A DNA stretch of 64,000 nt from Aristolochia californica (Eukaryota; Streptophyta; Magnoliopsida; Piperales; Aristolochiaceae), in contig JARWKL010000016.1 of NCBI GenBank assembly GCA_029961685.1, forward strand, positions 16,064,157 to 16,128,156, in the 5' to 3' direction. The first letter of the stretch is position 1, and every line of letters starts with the position of its first letter. A model generated the notes under the pieces. That model did no database searches. It was given only the letters and a program-made list of their open reading frames with translations, and was not told the origin of the DNA. The position numbers were made by a program, and so were the translations under genes. Positions 61,135 to 64,000 of the stretch are shown here, piece after piece.

Positions 61135-61734
61135 AGCTCGTTGAATCCTTTGTATTTGTTTCCTTTTGGAAATTTGTTGTCAAGATCTTTTGCTCTTCCT
61201 CTCCTCTAGTAACACCTCTTTGCAACAACCACTAGCACCATCACTGGTGCCCGCAACTCATTGTTCTTCACCAACCAGTTCAAGCTTCTGTCTCCATCAA
61301 TTGTTCCTCCTATGTTGCCTACACTAGCTTGCCCAGTGCGACGGCAAGGCAACTACAATCGGGATAAAGAAAAAAGGAAACAGGCTTTGGCAAAAACTTC
61401 AAGCACTCTCTGTTGCCTACACTCCTTCCAGCACAACCACGAACATTCATGCGCCTCCGACAACCCCAACTGAGCCTTCGGAATGGTGTTGCAAAGCATC
61501 GTAGTGGCCACCCAGGCGCAACGATGCAACCACCACTCCCGATTGTATCAATGGGAGGTTAAGACGAAGTGTGCACGACATTGAAGATGAAGCACACACA
61601 CGTAAGCGAGGTACACATGTGAATTTCACATGTGCGGGAAAAAAAAAGAAAAAAAATCTCTCATGATCGAAGGCAGCCTGCTCACTATTTTTCAGTTCCA
61701 ACTCATTACTTATTTTATGTACATCAACTCAGCC

Positions 61735-64000
61735 ATATCAATAACTATGTCCACTACAAACGAAGCTTTAAATGCTCCAGTACACTCAATAGTGCTCAAA
61801 ACCAACGGATTTAAACTTATTACCATCAATATTTCTGCACAAACTCCTTTGAAACTCAGTTCTACCAATTATCTCTCATGGAAGCTTCAATTTGAAACTC
61901 TGTTTATCGGGTATGATCTCTTTGGGTACGTTGATGGCTCCAAACCCTATCCACCGAAGACCCTCACTGCAAACCTCTCTCCAAATCCAGCTTACAATGT
62001 TTGGATCTAACAAGATCAATTGATTCTTAATGCCCTCACCAACTCAGTCTCCTACAATTATCCCATTCATTGCTTGAGCCACCACCTCTAGAGAAGCATG
62101 AACTATTATTGGCAATACATACACCAAACCATCTCGTGGCCACATTAAACAAGTCAATAATCTTGTAAAAACTCCCACCAAAGGTACTATGAATATCACT
62201 GATTTTCTTCAATATATTAAATCTCGTGCAGATGAACTTGTCATACTAAGAGCACCAATGGATGGATTGGGAGATGACTACAAAGAGCCTGTTCGTATTT
62301 TTCAAGTTCGAGACACACCCATAACCTTTGATGAGCTTCATGAGAAAATTTTATCTTTTGAAGCAACCATTCATGCAAACATAACACCTGATGCACATAT
62401 TCCAATAATTACAAATCCAACAAATAGAATAAATATCACATAACACCCACCAAAGTCCAACAACAACTGACAATCGCCCTCTCAATATCTTACTAGTCAT
62501 GCAGGTTGGCACCCGTCACCTAACAACCCTAGCCGACCACCCATGGCTACCAACTCAAGTGCTCCAACATAACAATCGACCTCGACCTTTTCCAAATCTA
62601 GGGTTTTGTCAAATTTGTGATATCCACAGGCACTCGGTGAAGCGATGTCCATCATTTTAACTCATACCAATTCAACCAACCAACATAGGATTTCCACCTC
62701 CTTATACTTCGGTAACACCATGGCAGCCATGAGTTCATTATGCTGCTAACGTCATCTCCAGCAATTCAACTAGGTTACTTGATAATAGATCATCTCACCA
62801 TGTCACAATAGACTTGAAAACTTATCTCTTCATGCGCCCTATACTAGCTCTAATGATGTTATGATTGGCGATGACACTGGTCTCTCCATCACCCACACAG
62901 ATTCTATATCTCTTCAAACTCCCACTACAACCTTTACTTTGAATAATGTCCTTTGCATACCAATCATGCAAAAGAACTTAATTTTTATCTCTCATTTTTG
63001 CACTAATAATAATGCTTACGTTGAATTTTTACCATCTTCCTTTCATGTGAATGATCTTCTCATTGGGGCAGTCTCTGTCATCCCACTCTTCCCATTTTGA
63101 AATACATTTTTTCTAGTTATCATTAAAAAATTTCTACTCCTATGGCAAAAAAGTTTTCATGTAATACATGTCTTTGCAATAAAATAAGATGCATTTCTCT
63201 ACTTCATCTCTTATCGCTACACAACCATTTGAAATTATTTTTTCTGATGTATGGACTTCTATTTTATCACAAGATGGTTTCAAATACTATATCATTTTTG
63301 TTGATCACTATACCAAATACATATGGTTTTACCCACTCAAACGAAAATCTGAAGTTCAGGAAGTTTTTCACCATTACAAAGCCATCATGGAAAATTACTT
63401 CAAAAAAAAAAATTATGATACTCTATTCAGATAATGGGGGAGAATATATGAGCCTCAAAGTTGACCTTTCTTTAAATGACATCCATCACCTAACCACTCT
63501 ACCCCATACACTTGAACACAATGGCTACTTAGAGAGACGACATCATCATATTGTTGAAACTGGTCACACCTTACTCTCTCATGCCTCCCTTCTAATTACC
63601 TTTTGGTCCCATGACTTTGCCATTGTTGTCTATTTAATAAACAAGATGTCGACCACTACACTCAATCTATCATCTCCCTATGAATTAATTTTTCACAAAA
63701 TGCCAAACTCTTCTAAACTAAAGATTTTTGGTTGTTTATGTTATCCATGGCTTCGTCCATATACATTTCACAAACTTCATCAAAGCACTAAACCATGCGT
63801 ATTTCTTGGATACTCATTATCTCAAAGTGTTTACTTCTATTTTGAACTATCTACTTCAAAAATATTTTTTTCTCATCTTGTCAAGTTTGTAGAGTTAATC
63901 TTCCCGTACACCTCCATTAATAATCACCTACCTCATCCCACCTCTACCACCATAGATACTTGGATCCCCCCTATGCTTACTATTTCATCAATTTCGTCAC
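61735..64000 (+). pseudogene. Ty1/Copia gag-pol (gag to integrase), runs off window
   Basis: Gag starts near 61748 (STTNEALNAPVHSIVLKTNG; LSSTNYLSWKLQFETLFIGY) and carries a second block with ADELVILRAPMDGLGDDYKE. A zinc knuckle CQICDIHRHSVKRC (C-x2-C-x4-H-x4-C) is at 62613. Integrase starts near 63189 (SDVWTS, FVDHYTKYIWFYPLKRKSEV) and continues after a shift with YSDNGGEYMSLKV and LERRHHHIVETG, holding the D-D-E residues, then IFGCLCYPWLRPY to the end. Breaks include a stop at 62008, one after the knuckle near 62658, and a one-base shift in an A run near 63408. RT and RNase H are outside. Confidence 0.92.

Noticed and set aside
1..64000. CRISPR arrays, prokaryotic operons or phage-type systems
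   Set aside because: The window is eukaryotic plant DNA. Its repeats are LTRs, TRIMs, tandem repeats and a microsatellite, none with regular spacer-repeat architecture.

Overview
The window is nuclear DNA from a flowering plant. It has intron-split genes with GT-AG junctions, an SBP-box gene with a miR156 site, a plant-type U6 snRNA gene with USE and TATA boxes, a germin-like gene, a plant TPX2 gene and many degenerate Ty1/Copia LTR retrotransposons. Gene density is low and the sequence between genes is AT-rich. The species cannot be read from the sequence.

Layout. 1-4227: minus-strand Copia element cut by the window edge, with intact PBS and 5' LTR. 4228-11400: intergenic, with decayed repeats and one GC-rich coding-like island at 7.6-8.5 kb. 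11770-12969: two-exon SPL3/4/5-type SBP-box gene (+) with a 3'UTR miR156 site. 13666-14417: tandem array of a miniature LTR element (TRIM) holding a 68-bp near-perfect palindrome. 17338-22.3 kb: plus-strand Copia element, broken but with recognisable domains from gag to RNase H. 22.3-25 kb: repeats, including a cluster of TGATCGATCA-type palindromes and a TA/TG microsatellite. 25240-28899: two germin-like genes on the minus strand, one dead and one intact, with a complete 327-bp SMART/TRIM element between them. 29.3-37.0 kb: nest of Copia fragments with three copies of one LTR family, two of them as an LTR-leader tandem. 37348-41881: complete 21-exon TPX2 gene (-), 801 codons in frame throughout, with two MSA-like cell-cycle motifs upstream. 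44.1 kb: tRNA-Arg-like pseudogene. 47.8-48.0 kb: U6 snRNA gene. 48536-49417: intronless tandem CCCH zinc-finger gene of the SOMNUS/TZF type. 49.86-50.9 kb: tandem repeat of about 268 bp. 51.9-52.6 kb: inverted repeat. 54452-59752: valyl-tRNA synthetase gene reduced to its first two exons and its last, with Copia debris where the catalytic exons should be. 60.9-64.0 kb: another plus-strand Copia element running off the window.

The intact host genes are the SPL gene (phase change, flowering), the germin-like protein (apoplast), TPX2 (mitotic spindle), U6 (splicing) and the CCCH gene (mRNA regulation, seed/stress signalling). They do not form one pathway. The TPX2/CCCH pairing matches neighbouring Arabidopsis loci and looks like retained ancestral gene order. 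No unknown enzymatic system was seen. The most unusual structures are the TRIM array with its palindrome and the hollowed-out valyl-tRNA synthetase locus.
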